A stretch of DNA of 64,000 nucleotides, from assembly GCF_018785315.1 (NCBI RefSeq), contig NZ_WQPN01000031.1:27214-91213 (forward strand), written 5' to 3'. A program made the translations under genes and the position numbers. Below the pieces are notes generated by a model, which worked only from the letters and a program-made list of their open reading frames with translations, was not told the origin of the DNA and did no database searches. Of the stretch, positions 43,376-52,508 are shown piece by piece. The stretch's first letter is position 1. Each line of letters opens with the position of its first letter. Source of the stretch: Clostridium sp. MCC353. GTDB lineage: Bacteria; Bacillota; Clostridia; Lachnospirales; Lachnospiraceae.

Positions 43376-45328
43376 ATGAGAACATTTACATATGAAAACC
43401 AGGGGCAAGATACCCTGCTGGTCTATCATCTGGATCAGGAAGAGCATATGGATCATTTCGCCAAGGGAATGCTTCAGAGCAATGATATTTCCGGAATTTT
43501 AAAGCCTTCGTTTATCCAGAAGGACACGGACCGCTATCTGAAATATCCGGTTACGTCCAGGATTTCCCTGAAGGATTATCTGGACCACCAGATGAGCCGG
43601 GAATCGGTGCTCAAGCTGTGTCTGTCTCTGGTGGAGACGGTGCAGGAGCTGGATGAGTATATGTTGTCCAGGGATAAGATTTTTTTAAGTGATGACTATC
43701 TGTTTGTGGATGTCAGCAGGCAGAGGCTGAGCCTTTTATATGTGCCTGTGGATGAGTTTACGGAGGAAAACTCGGTTGAGGAATTTTTGAAACATTTTCT
43801 GTCCCATATCCGGTTCTGCATGAATGAAGACGTCACTTATGTGGCGAAAGTTTTGAATTTCCTCAATAAATCCGAAACTTGTGAAATGGATAAGCTGAAA
43901 CGCTGGCTTCAGTTTTTGGTGGAGGAAAAAGCGGAGCCGAAGGACAATCATCCGGTGAAAGGGCTGGACGGCGGCGTCTCTGCCTCAGCCGGATCACAGG
44001 GAGCAGGACAGAATGGAGCTGGAAGAGGCGGAGCAGGGCAGGCTGGAGTTGGACAGATGCCGGCGGGCACTCAGCAGTCCGGGTTTGGCCAGCCGCCGGT
44101 GAGCGGCCAGCCGTCCGCGGCCGGACGACAGACGGCGTTTGGCAGGCAGTCTGCGCCAGGGCAGCCATCCGCATCGGGGCAGAGGTCTGGGTTCGGCCAG
44201 TCGACTGTACCAGGGCAGCCGCCAATACCGGGCAGGCCGCCGATACCGGGGCAGCCGCCGATACCAGGCAGGCCGCCAATACCGGGCCAGCCGCCCGCAT
44301 ACGGTCAGCAGTCCGCATATGGCCAGTCCCCGGTTCCTCAGCCTCCGGTTAAGGAGAAAAAGGGATTATTTAAGAAAAAAAAAGAACGTGAGATGCAGAT
44401 TCCTGGAATTGCCATACCGGGAAATCCTGCTCCGGGAGCCAATGTCCCGCCTGCACCTTATCCGGGCGTGAAAGCGGCTTCCCAGCCTGAGGTGGTGTTA
44501 AATGCCAATGAGGAAGGGCGGATTCTTCTCGATCAGGCGGCTCAGGAGAAGAAAAAAGGGCTGTTTCATTTCAATAAAAAGCAGAAAGCCGTAGAGATTC
44601 CCCCAACACCGCAGCCATTTCAGCAGCAAATGCAGATGGGAGCAACGGCAAATCCGTCCCGGATGCCGTCAGCAAATCCGCCCCGGATGCCGTCAGCAAA
44701 TCCGTCCGGGATGCCGTCAGCAACTCCATCCCGGATGCCGTCATCAGTTCCGCCCCAAATGCAGCCAGGTGTTCCGTCCCGGATGCCGTCACCAGCTCCA
44801 TCCCGGACATCGTCGGCTGACCCAGCCTTCCGCCCCGGGCCTTCGCCCCGGCAGATGAATCAGGAACCGGATTTTTCCCCTTCCTACAGTCAGAGCGACG
44901 ACGGCCACACCATCTATATGGGCAGCGGAAGCAGCGACGATGAAAACCATACGGTGATTATGGGCGGCGGAGAGGAAGGCCATACCGTGATGCGGGGAGG
45001 GGAACAGTATACCACAGCCCCCCTTTTGAAACAGGCGGCACGGCTGACACGGCGCAGGACGGGACAGAGCAAGGAGATCACGAAAGAGGTATTCCACATC
45101 GGCCGGGAAGGCGGATTCGTCCATTTTTATATCGGCGACAATCCTACGATCGGTGCGATTCATGCGGACATTTTCCTGGACGACGGATCGTATTTCATCA
45201 GCGATCGGAATTCCGTGAACCATACCTATGTGAACGGGACAATGGTGATGGCCGGGCAGCCGGTGCAGTTAAAAAGCGGGGATATCATCCAGCTTTCGGA
45301 TGAACAGTTTGAATTTATTATAAGCTAA
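43376..45328 (+). CDS. FHA-domain protein with DUF6382-like N-terminus
   Basis: A 650-aa protein. The first 185 residues (FTYENQGQDTLLVYHLDQEEH through KLKRWLQFLVEEK) fit DUF6382. A long disordered linker (about 195-545) follows, rich in Gly, Gln, Pro and Ala with tandem PPIPGR/PPIPGQ units and later PSRMPSAN-type units. The C-terminal 95 residues are an FHA domain (FHIGREGGFVHF, IGAIHADI, YFISDRNSVNHTYVNGT), a phosphothreonine reader. It would bind proteins phosphorylated by the two kinases downstream. Two basic KEKKGLFKKKKE-type patches split the linker. FHA, PP2C and kinase genes side by side is the same trio that controls type VI secretion in other bacteria. Confidence 0.83.
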   Translation: MRTFTYENQGQDTLLVYHLDQEEHMDHFAKGMLQSNDISGILKPSFIQKDTDRYLKYPVTSRISLKDYLDHQMSRESVLKLCLSLVETVQELDEYMLSRDKIFLSDDYLFVDVSRQRLSLLYVPVDEFTEENSVEEFLKHFLSHIRFCMNEDVTYVAKVLNFLNKSETCEMDKLKRWLQFLVEEKAEPKDNHPVKGLDGGVSASAGSQGAGQNGAGRGGAGQAGVGQMPAGTQQSGFGQPPVSGQPSAAGRQTAFGRQSAPGQPSASGQRSGFGQSTVPGQPPIPGRPPIPGQPPIPGRPPIPGQPPAYGQQSAYGQSPVPQPPVKEKKGLFKKKKEREMQIPGIAIPGNPAPGANVPPAPYPGVKAASQPEVVLNANEEGRILLDQAAQEKKKGLFHFNKKQKAVEIPPTPQPFQQQMQMGATANPSRMPSANPPRMPSANPSGMPSATPSRMPSSVPPQMQPGVPSRMPSPAPSRTSSADPAFRPGPSPRQMNQEPDFSPSYSQSDDGHTIYMGSGSSDDENHTVIMGGGEEGHTVMRGGEQYTTAPLLKQAARLTRRRTGQSKEITKEVFHIGREGGFVHFYIGDNPTIGAIHADIFLDDGSYFISDRNSVNHTYVNGTMVMAGQPVQLKSGDIIQLSDEQFEFIIS

Positions 45329-45339
45329 ACGAGGCGCAT

Positions 45340-46107
45340 ATGAAATTTATATATTCTTGTCAGACAGATATTGGAACAACCAGGACGGTCAACCAGGATT
45401 CCCTGCTGGTAAAATACGCCTGTATCGGAAACCGGAATGTGCTTCTGAGCGCAGTCTGCGACGGAGTGGGAGGTTTGAGCCAGGGCGAAGCTGTGAGCCG
45501 GAAGACGGCCGAGCTTTTGGATTCCTGGTTCGAATACGAGCTTTTGCAGATCATGGGAGAAGGCATGAGAGAGGACCTGATCCAGCACCGGTTAAGTGAG
45601 CTGATCACCGATATCAACCGGGAGATCTATTACTGGAACCAGCGGCGGGGAGAATCCGGGGGAACCACTCTCAGCCTGTTTCTGGCCTGGGATTACCATT
45701 ATCTGATCGGACATGTGGGAGACAGCAGGATATTTGAAATCAGCCGGGGCGGCCGTCAGCTGACCAGGGATCATTCCTGGGTGGCCCGGCAGATTGAACT
45801 GGGGTATATGACGGAGGCAGAAGCCGCGGCGGATTCGAGACAGAATGTGATTTTAAGATGTATCGGCACAGGTCCCGAGGTGGAAGCGGATATTATCAGG
45901 GGAGAAATCCAGAGCCCGGCAGTTTATGTGCTGTGCACGGACGGTTTCTGGCACCACACTCCCATCAGGGAGCTGGAGCGGTGCTTTCCCCCTGGGGTGC
46001 CGGTCAGTGAAGAATGGCTGAAACAGATTTTATACGGCAATATTAACCGGGTAAAAGAGTGCGGGGAAACGGACAACATCACTGCGGTTGCGATTGCGGT
46101 TTATTAA
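45340..46107 (+). CDS. PP2C-family Ser/Thr protein phosphatase (1)
   Basis: A 255-aa metal-dependent phosphatase. Motifs are TRTVNQDS, VCDGVGGLSQGEAVSR, GGTTLSLFL, GHVGDSRIFEI, a LCTDGFWHH segment and the final ETDNITAVAIAVY, which together supply the metal-binding aspartates. It is soluble. It starts 11 nt after the FHA gene. It would reverse phosphorylation by the kinases encoded downstream. Confidence 0.92.
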   Translation: MKFIYSCQTDIGTTRTVNQDSLLVKYACIGNRNVLLSAVCDGVGGLSQGEAVSRKTAELLDSWFEYELLQIMGEGMREDLIQHRLSELITDINREIYYWNQRRGESGGTTLSLFLAWDYHYLIGHVGDSRIFEISRGGRQLTRDHSWVARQIELGYMTEAEAAADSRQNVILRCIGTGPEVEADIIRGEIQSPAVYVLCTDGFWHHTPIRELERCFPPGVPVSEEWLKQILYGNINRVKECGETDNITAVAIAVY

Positions 46108-46128
46108 GGACGGCGGAGGCATTGAAAC

Positions 46129-46905
46129 ATGGAATACAGTATACTGACCCGGACCGGGTCGAGAGAGATAAATGAAGACAGCGTGGGCGTTAACTGCCTG
46201 GACAACCGGTTCTGCGCGGTCATAGCCGACGGTTTGGGCGGCCATGACCGGGGAGAAGCGGCCTCCGCTCTGGCAGTGTCCCACGGTCTGGAACTGTTTG
46301 AGCTGGCAGGAAATTCAGGTTCCTGGGACCTGGCGGACTATCTGACCCACTGCTTTGAGGACAGCCAGAATGAGCTGCTGCGGATGCAGAAAGAAATGCG
46401 CAGCGAAATGAGAACCACGCTGACCGTATTGGCAGGCGCAGACGGCTGGCTCCAGTGGGGCCATATCGGGGATTCCAGGCTGTACTGCTTTTATGAAGAG
46501 AAAATGGTTTTCAGGACCCTGGATCACAGCGTACCCCAGATGCTTGTCAAAACAGGCAGAATAAAAGAAAGCCAGATCCGGGGCCACGACGACCGGAATA
46601 AGCTGCTCCGGGTCATGGGAAGTCCCTGGGATGTGCCCAGATATGAACTGTCGGAGAAGAGAAAAGCGTCGGAGGGGGAAGTGTTTTTGCTGTGCACCGA
46701 CGGATTCTGGGAGTGGGTGGAAGAAAAAGACATGATCAAAACCCTCTATGAATCCAATTCCCCTAAAGAATGGCTGGAGAAAATGGAACAGATCCTTCTG
46801 AAACAGGCAGAGGGGAAGGATCTGGATAATTACAGCGCAGCGGCTGTCTTTCTGGGAGAGCCGAAAAGAAAAAAACGATTGCTGTTTGGCAGGAGGAAAA
46901 AGTAA
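46129..46905 (+). CDS. PP2C-family Ser/Thr protein phosphatase (2)
   Basis: A 258-aa PP2C enzyme, diverged from its neighbour. Motifs are SREINEDSVGV, VIADGLGGHDRGEAAS, TTLTVLAG, GHIGDSRLYCF, LCTDGFWEWV and DNYSAAAVFLGE. The tail is strongly basic (KRKKRLLFGRRKK), which might tether it to the membrane. Two phosphatases side by side with two kinases suggest each kinase has its own partner. Gap to the next gene is 2 nt. Confidence 0.92.
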   Translation: MEYSILTRTGSREINEDSVGVNCLDNRFCAVIADGLGGHDRGEAASALAVSHGLELFELAGNSGSWDLADYLTHCFEDSQNELLRMQKEMRSEMRTTLTVLAGADGWLQWGHIGDSRLYCFYEEKMVFRTLDHSVPQMLVKTGRIKESQIRGHDDRNKLLRVMGSPWDVPRYELSEKRKASEGEVFLLCTDGFWEWVEEKDMIKTLYESNSPKEWLEKMEQILLKQAEGKDLDNYSAAAVFLGEPKRKKRLLFGRRKK

Positions 46906-46907
46906 TT

Positions 46908-48920
46908 ATGAGTATACGCTGCCTGAATTGTATGAAGGAGTATGAGGAAAGCCTGAAGGCCTGTCCTGACTGCGGGTTCGTTCCCGGCACGCCGCCAAAA
47001 GAGATTTACCATCTGCATCCCGGAGTGGTTTTGGCAAAACGCTATGTGATCGGCACCGTGGTCGCATACGGAGGCTTCGGCATTCTGTACCGGGCCTGGG
47101 ATGAGAAATTACAGGTGATGGTGGCAGTGAAGGAGTATTTTCCATCCAGCTACGTCAACAGGAATCCGGGCGAAAAGGATATATTTATCTATACCAGCAA
47201 GAAAAAGAGCGAATTTGAGGCCGGGCTGCAGACCTTTCTGGAAGAGGCCAAGAATACGGCCAAATTCAGCAGCCACCCCAATATAGTAAATGTTTACGAC
47301 TATTTTCAGGAGAACCAAACGGCCTATATGGTCATGGAATACATGTCAGGGATCACGCTCAAGGAGTATGTTAAGAAGAAGGGCGGTAAAATCGGCTGGG
47401 AACAGGCGGTTGATATTATCACAAAAATCTGCGACGACCTTCAGGTGGTCCACGAGAACGGGATTCTTCACCGGGATATCAGCCCGGACAACATCATGAT
47501 GTGCGGAGACGGAACCATCAAGCTGTTCGACTTCGGCGCGGCTAAATTCTCAAATGAAGAAAAAGAAATGACCCGGGAGATCATTTTAAAGATCGGGTTC
47601 GCTCCGCCGGAACAGTACCGTTTGAGAAGCAGGCAGGGCCCCTGGACCGATGTATACGCCCTGGGGGCCACCCTGTACCGCTGCATTACCGGTGTTCTGC
47701 CCGATGAATCCGTTAACCGGCAGGAGGCGCTGCGGGTGAGCAAAACGGATACCCTGCGCCCTGCGAAAGAACTGGCGCCGGAAATACCGGATTACCTGAA
47801 TGCGGCAGTCAGCCGGGCCATGGCAGTCCAGCCGGAACTGCGGTTTAAGGATGTCCTGCAGCTAAAAGAAGCCCTTTTAAATAAAAAGACTTACGCAGAT
47901 GTGGAAATGGAACTGAAAAAAAGGAAGCGCAGAACCAGGATCGGTGTTGCCGCCCTGACCATTTGTCTGGCTGCGGCCTCCGTTGTCTGCTACGGCTATT
48001 ACAGAACCCGGCGTCAGGAAACCACCCTTCAGGGCGCAGGCGTTGTGATGTGGGTGCCTGTGGATGCCGGAGAGGAAGAGGACAAGGAACAGATGATGGA
48101 AACCATGCTGGAAGAGTTCCGGGAAGACTACCCGGATGTCACTCTGGATCTGGTGTTCATTCCCCGGGAAGACTACGCCGTCCGTTTAAATCAGGCCGAC
48201 GAAAGCGGCGGGGAATTTCCAACTCTGTATGAAACCGGCGGGGAGGAAGAATACTCCGGTACATTTCCGGAAAGCCGCCAGGCGGATCTGTCGGACGTGC
48301 TTAAACTGGTGAACACGGCGGATTACTACTGTCTGGAACCGGAGCAGCTGGGCGGGGACGTCATCAGGCGTCTGCCCCTTGGGATGCACCTTCCGGCGGT
48401 TTATGGCAATGAAGTTTTGATGGACAGCGGTCAGGAGCCGGAGGAGAAGAACGACAGGGAATCATTTTTTAGTGGAACGTCCCCGTTTTGGATCGGGGAT
48501 TCCAGAGATTATTCCCAGGTGCAGGAGGCTCTGACGGGAGTTTACCGGATGATGCCGGTGGAGCAGGAACCGCTGACCGGCGGATACGACTGCATGTGGT
48601 CGGTGGACAGCCGGGCCGCACGGCTTGATCAGGCGGCAGCCAAACGGATTCTCTATTATTTCCTGGGGGAGACGGCTCAGGACGTGCTTCATCTGCAGTA
48701 CGACAACAGCCTGCCCCTAAACCGCAGTGAATTTGCGGCGTACATAGAGGTGAATCAGGAATTCAGTTTTTTGAAGGAGCAGCTGGATTCCGGGATTCTG
48801 GTGGTATTTCCGGAGGAATCGGAGTACCGGAAAAATTTAGACCAGGCCTATCAATCGGTTGTGGAAGATGAAAAGGCTGTTTTGAAACTGACAAACTGGC
48901 GGAATGGAGGCGGTTCATGA
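46908..48920 (+). CDS. Membrane Ser/Thr kinase with zinc ribbon and solute-binding-like extracellular domain
   Basis: A 670-aa kinase. It has an N-terminal zinc ribbon (CLNC...CPDC, Cys 5, 8, 19, 22), then a kinase domain (about 40-310) with VVAYGGFGILYRAW (glycine loop), VAVKEYF (Lys), HRDISPDNIM (catalytic Asp) and DFGAAKF. A membrane helix at about 346-366 follows a basic KKRKRRTR. The extracellular part (about 375-660) has MWVPVDAGEEEDKEQMMETMLEEF and VTLDLVFIPREDYAVRLNQA, which look like the start of an ABC sugar-binding protein; I infer such a fold. It could sense a ligand or glycan. It overlaps the next kinase gene by 4 nt. Confidence 0.85.
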   Translation: MSIRCLNCMKEYEESLKACPDCGFVPGTPPKEIYHLHPGVVLAKRYVIGTVVAYGGFGILYRAWDEKLQVMVAVKEYFPSSYVNRNPGEKDIFIYTSKKKSEFEAGLQTFLEEAKNTAKFSSHPNIVNVYDYFQENQTAYMVMEYMSGITLKEYVKKKGGKIGWEQAVDIITKICDDLQVVHENGILHRDISPDNIMMCGDGTIKLFDFGAAKFSNEEKEMTREIILKIGFAPPEQYRLRSRQGPWTDVYALGATLYRCITGVLPDESVNRQEALRVSKTDTLRPAKELAPEIPDYLNAAVSRAMAVQPELRFKDVLQLKEALLNKKTYADVEMELKKRKRRTRIGVAALTICLAAASVVCYGYYRTRRQETTLQGAGVVMWVPVDAGEEEDKEQMMETMLEEFREDYPDVTLDLVFIPREDYAVRLNQADESGGEFPTLYETGGEEEYSGTFPESRQADLSDVLKLVNTADYYCLEPEQLGGDVIRRLPLGMHLPAVYGNEVLMDSGQEPEEKNDRESFFSGTSPFWIGDSRDYSQVQEALTGVYRMMPVEQEPLTGGYDCMWSVDSRAARLDQAAAKRILYYFLGETAQDVLHLQYDNSLPLNRSEFAAYIEVNQEFSFLKEQLDSGILVVFPEESEYRKNLDQAYQSVVEDEKAVLKLTNWRNGGGS

Positions 48921-51061
48921 TGGAACGACGCTGCATGGGATGCATGAGACTGCTGGAAGAGGAGGCGGTGTACTGCCCGGACTGCGGATATAAGGTGGGC
49001 ACGGCCCCGCTGGAGGCCTATCATATGGCGCCGGGCACGGTGCTGGAAGAACGCTACCTGATCGGGCGGGTGCTGGGATTCGGCGGATTTGGAATCACTT
49101 ATCTGGGCTATGACCTGGTGCTGGACAAAAAGACCGCCATAAAAGAGTACCTTCCGGGTGAATTTGCCACCAGGATGCCCAACCAGACCCAGCTCACCAT
49201 CTATTCAGGAGAGAAAGAGGAACAGTTTCAGGCAGGAAAAGAGAAGTTTATCGATGAGGCGAGGCGTCTGGCGAAATTTCAGTCTGTGCCGGAAGTGGTC
49301 CATGTATTCGACTGTTTTGAAGCCAATGACACCGCCTATATCGTGATGGAATTTCTGGACGGAGAAACCTTGAAGACCCGTCTGGAGAGAACGGGGAAAA
49401 TGAGCGTGGAACAGGCGCTGCCGGTGATTTTCGATGTCCTCCATGCGTTAGAGGCCGTTCATGAAGAAAAGATTCTGCACCGGGACATTGCGCCGGATAA
49501 TATTTTTATCACCAAAGACGACCAGATCAAGCTTCTGGACTTCGGCGCTGCCCGTTTTGCGACCACAACCAGGTCGCGGAGCCTTACGGTGCTGTTTAAA
49601 CCCGGCTATGCGCCGGAGGAACAGTACCGGAGCCGGGGGGATCAGGGAACCTGGACGGATGTGTACTCCCTGGCGGCCGTATTTTACAGGATGATCACCG
49701 GAATCACTCCGGAAGACGCCCTGGAACGTTCGGTTCATGACACCTTAAAAAGGCCGTCAAAGCTGGGGGTGAAGATCGGCCCCAACACGGAAAATGCTTT
49801 GATGAACGCCTTAAATGTCACCGTAGAGAGCCGGACCCAGACCGCAAAGCAGTTCGAAGACGAGCTGATGGCCAACGTGGTAAAACGGATTGTGGTTAAG
49901 AAGGAAGAGGCCGACGTGGGCCGCTGGCCACGCTGGGTGAAAGTCCTGGCGGCAGTGGGAGCCGCCGGAATCCTGACATTTGCCGGGCTGATGGCGGCGG
50001 GAGTGATCCGTTTTGACGCGGCAGGCTGGTCGGTGAACAAGGTGCCTGAGGGAAAGACCAGGGTGCCCAATCTGGTCAATGAGGAGATGGAGACGGCCAT
50101 AGCGCGGGGCCAGGAGGCCAAGTTAAACGTCCAGGTCTACGATAAACAGTACAGTGAGGAAATACCGGAGAACAAGGTCCTTTCCCAGACCATAAAACGG
50201 GGAACCGTGGTAGAAGAAAATGAGACGCTGGGCATTATAATCAGCGCCGGTATTGAGAAAACCTATGTGCCTAACGTAATAGGCATGGAATCCGAAGAAG
50301 CCAAACAGCTTTTAAAAGACGCGGGTTTGGTGGTGAATTCCACCCAGAAAGAATACCGGGCGGCCCCCGGAACCATAGGCTGGCAGAGTTTGGAACCGGA
50401 TCTGGAGACGGATACGGGAACCGCCATTGAAATCATCATTTCCGAAGGGATCAAGGGCGGGGATTCTTCAAAAGAGGAGGCCGTGGAGGATTTGACCGGA
50501 AAAGACTATGACACAGCGGCCGATGAAATGCTGGCCAGATATCTGTATCTGGTAAATAAGGGAGCGGAATACAGCGATACGGTGGAGGCCGGAGGCATTA
50601 TCCGTCAGGAACCGGCAGCAGGAAGCCGTCTCTCCCAGAACTCCAACATTTCGGTAATCGTCAGCTTGGGACGGGAACTGGTAGGAGTTCCGGACGTCCA
50701 GTATAAGACCCAGGAAGAAGCCACGGCCATGATGGAAAGCGTTGGACTTGGCATTGAAGTGGTTCAGGAAGCCAGCGATACGGTGGCCCAGGGCAATGTA
50801 ATCCGCCAGGAGACGCCGGCGGGAGAGCGGATCGAAAAGGGAAGCCAGGTGGTGATATATGTCAGCACAGGCGCCCCCCAGAGACAGCCGGAACGGCCGG
50901 CTAATAACAGGCCCGCCCAGCAGCCTCAGCAGCCGCAGCCCCAGAATAATCCGGTGCCCCAGGAAACCGCCCCGCCTCAGACGGAAGCGCCGCCCCAGAC
51001 AACCCAGGCACCTGCGCAGGAGGATTCGGGCATGAATCCGGCATTTAGGTTATTAGAATAA
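48917..51061 (+). CDS. Membrane Ser/Thr kinase with zinc ribbon and PASTA domains
   Basis: A 714-aa kinase of the PknB/PrkC type. An N-terminal zinc ribbon (CMGC...CPDC) precedes a kinase domain (about 40-305) with VLGFGGFGITYLGY, TAIKEYLP, HRDIAPDNIF and LDFGAARF. A membrane helix lies at about 337-360. Outside are four PASTA-like repeats (starting near TRVPNLV, TYVPNVIGM, EDLTGKDY and VGVPDVQYK), which in PrkC bind muropeptides, and a Pro/Gln-rich C-tail (about 655-705). The ATGA overlap with the previous kinase gene indicates coupling. A second unrelated PASTA kinase (PrkC) probably exists elsewhere in the genome. Confidence 0.92.
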   Translation: MMERRCMGCMRLLEEEAVYCPDCGYKVGTAPLEAYHMAPGTVLEERYLIGRVLGFGGFGITYLGYDLVLDKKTAIKEYLPGEFATRMPNQTQLTIYSGEKEEQFQAGKEKFIDEARRLAKFQSVPEVVHVFDCFEANDTAYIVMEFLDGETLKTRLERTGKMSVEQALPVIFDVLHALEAVHEEKILHRDIAPDNIFITKDDQIKLLDFGAARFATTTRSRSLTVLFKPGYAPEEQYRSRGDQGTWTDVYSLAAVFYRMITGITPEDALERSVHDTLKRPSKLGVKIGPNTENALMNALNVTVESRTQTAKQFEDELMANVVKRIVVKKEEADVGRWPRWVKVLAAVGAAGILTFAGLMAAGVIRFDAAGWSVNKVPEGKTRVPNLVNEEMETAIARGQEAKLNVQVYDKQYSEEIPENKVLSQTIKRGTVVEENETLGIIISAGIEKTYVPNVIGMESEEAKQLLKDAGLVVNSTQKEYRAAPGTIGWQSLEPDLETDTGTAIEIIISEGIKGGDSSKEEAVEDLTGKDYDTAADEMLARYLYLVNKGAEYSDTVEAGGIIRQEPAAGSRLSQNSNISVIVSLGRELVGVPDVQYKTQEEATAMMESVGLGIEVVQEASDTVAQGNVIRQETPAGERIEKGSQVVIYVSTGAPQRQPERPANNRPAQQPQQPQPQNNPVPQETAPPQTEAPPQTTQAPAQEDSGMNPAFRLLE

Positions 51062-51075
51062 GGAGGAATCAGAAA

Positions 51076-52047
51076 ATGAGAAGAAAATTAATAATGTTGA
51101 CGGCGGTTCTTATGATGACGGGGAGTATGGCCATTACGTCTTATGCTGCCTGGCAGCAGGATGAAGTGGGGTATTGGTACGTTTTCGATAACGGCGGCTA
51201 TGCGAGAAGCCAGATCATCGCCATCGATGGCGTAAACTATGCCTTCGACCAGAACGCCTATATGGTAAAGGGCTGGTATAATCTTAACGGAGACTGGTAT
51301 TATTTCGATCCGGAAACCGGGGCTCAGGTGACGGGCTGGAAAAACATTGATAATAACTGGTATTATTTAGACCCGGCCAATTCCGGAATCATGCATACGT
51401 CCTGGCTGAATATCGCCAGAAAGCGGTATTATCTGGATGAAAACGGTATTATGAAAACAGGCGGATTCAGTGTCGACGGCTACTTCTACTTTACGGAAAG
51501 TGACGGGAGTTTGAGAAGAAATACCAGCGAAACCCGGAATGGAGTCACGATCCGCTATGATGAGGACGGCAGACAGTGGTATAAAAACGAGGAAAATGTC
51601 ATTAACGGTAAAGCGGGCGGTGATTCCTGGCTGCCGGTATTGGAAGATACCGCGTTGATTAATCAGAGGGAATCTGTAAAAGAAAGCAATCAATACTATA
51701 TTGAAGAAATGAAAGATGAGCTGAGTGAAGATTTCAAAAAAGAGGTGTGCAAAGCCACCGGAAAAGCGGGCCTGGACCGGAAAATCGCAAAATGGACCAA
51801 GAGGGCTAACTATAAACTGGGTGAACTGTTAGTGCCCCAGACAGAGATCGACGCCTACGTAAGCCTGGTCGTAGCCGCCCGGTATGGAGGCGATACGGGA
51901 AGCTGGGAGTACAAATACACGGAAACCCTGGAAGACGGCTCTACAAGAGAGCGCACCTACTGGTATTACGGCAATTCCGAGGATCGTCCTTCCTACAACT
52001 ATGATTATGATGAAGACTATGATTACGATTATGATGAAGAAGAATAA
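51076..52047 (+). CDS. Choline/glucan-binding-repeat (CW_7/CBD type) surface protein
   Basis: A 323-aa secreted protein. The signal peptide (MRRKLIMLTAVLMMTGSMAITSYA, cut near residue 24) is followed by six or so aromatic cell-wall-binding repeats (VGYWYVFDNGGYA, GWYNLNGDWYYFDPETG, GWKNIDNNWYYLDPANSG, KRYYLDENGIMKTG, GYFYFTESDGSL). A helical region and an unusual C-terminal tail of alternating Tyr and Asp/Glu (YDYDEDYDYDYDEEE) come last. It probably sits on wall polymers or surface polysaccharide. It follows the PASTA kinase by 14 nt with AGGAGG and may be its output or a surface partner of the pilus. Confidence 0.82.
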   Translation: MRRKLIMLTAVLMMTGSMAITSYAAWQQDEVGYWYVFDNGGYARSQIIAIDGVNYAFDQNAYMVKGWYNLNGDWYYFDPETGAQVTGWKNIDNNWYYLDPANSGIMHTSWLNIARKRYYLDENGIMKTGGFSVDGYFYFTESDGSLRRNTSETRNGVTIRYDEDGRQWYKNEENVINGKAGGDSWLPVLEDTALINQRESVKESNQYYIEEMKDELSEDFKKEVCKATGKAGLDRKIAKWTKRANYKLGELLVPQTEIDAYVSLVVAARYGGDTGSWEYKYTETLEDGSTRERTYWYYGNSEDRPSYNYDYDEDYDYDYDEEE

Positions 52048-52120
52048 TTTAGGCTGACGCCCACAACCCCAACATTTCTCTGCCTGCTGGATTTTATGTA
52101 AATAAATAATAACAGTTCGC

Positions 52121-52271
52121 AACAGTTCAGAACGGCTGATCTTCTTGCCCCAAAAAGCCGGTGGGAAAGCATCGGATGTCCATCCCATGTGAAAATTGGT
52201 GAAGAAAAGTGCTTACAAGCGAGCTTGACACGCCTTTCTTCACCGTTTTTCCCTCCGTTCTGGGCAGTTAC
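52121..52271 (-). repeat. Structured repeat element family 2, copy 2 (inverted)
   Basis: Read on the minus strand this copy has AACGGTGAAGAAAGGCG, the loop TGTCAAGCTCGCTTGTAAGCA, CTTTTCTTCACCAATTTTCACA and TGGACATCCGATGC, in the same order as copy 1. The stem GGTGAAGAAA / TTTCTTCACC differs from copy 1 (GTTGAAAAAAGG) but is still complementary. Outer ends AACAGTTCAGAACGG and CCGTTCTGGGCAGTTAC pair with each other. It fills the gap between the choline-binding gene and the small minus-strand genes. Confidence 0.85.
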
Positions 52272-52507
52272 AATAAATACGTTATGCCGGCCTTTTTGAG
52301 CCCCTTAACTTCATCATTTAGTTCATCAAGAATATATTCCTCGCCCGCCCATTGTAAACGGTCATAGACGTTATCAAGGTCAGCAGTTTTGCTGTTCATA
52401 AAAGATTTTATAAATGATGGACAATCTAATCCGGCTGCCAGAGCAAGTTCAAATAAACGGCCTTGTATATCGCAATGTTGACGCTTTTCAAGGGTAAGAT
52501 TTTCCAT
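52268..52507 (-). CDS. Small hypothetical protein (second of a pair)
   Basis: A 79-aa soluble protein (MENLTLEKRQHCDIQGRLFE..., ending KKAGITYLL). It contains SFMNSKTADLDNVYDRLQWAGEEYILDEL, which loosely resembles DUF3791-type small proteins found in pairs, but I cannot assign it with confidence. The ATG at 52507 is chosen because it follows the stop of the upstream gene by one base with GGCAGGTG nearby; a longer frame back to 52663 overlaps that gene. It may be half of a toxin-antitoxin-like module or a remnant. Confidence 0.5.
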   Translation of the reverse strand: MENLTLEKRQHCDIQGRLFELALAAGLDCPSFIKSFMNSKTADLDNVYDRLQWAGEEYILDELNDEVKGLKKAGITYLL

Positions 52508-52508
52508 T

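Noticed and set aside
43863..44318. Minus-strand Ala/Thr-rich frame opposite the FHA gene
   Set aside because: It is a by-product of the repetitive linker on the plus strand.
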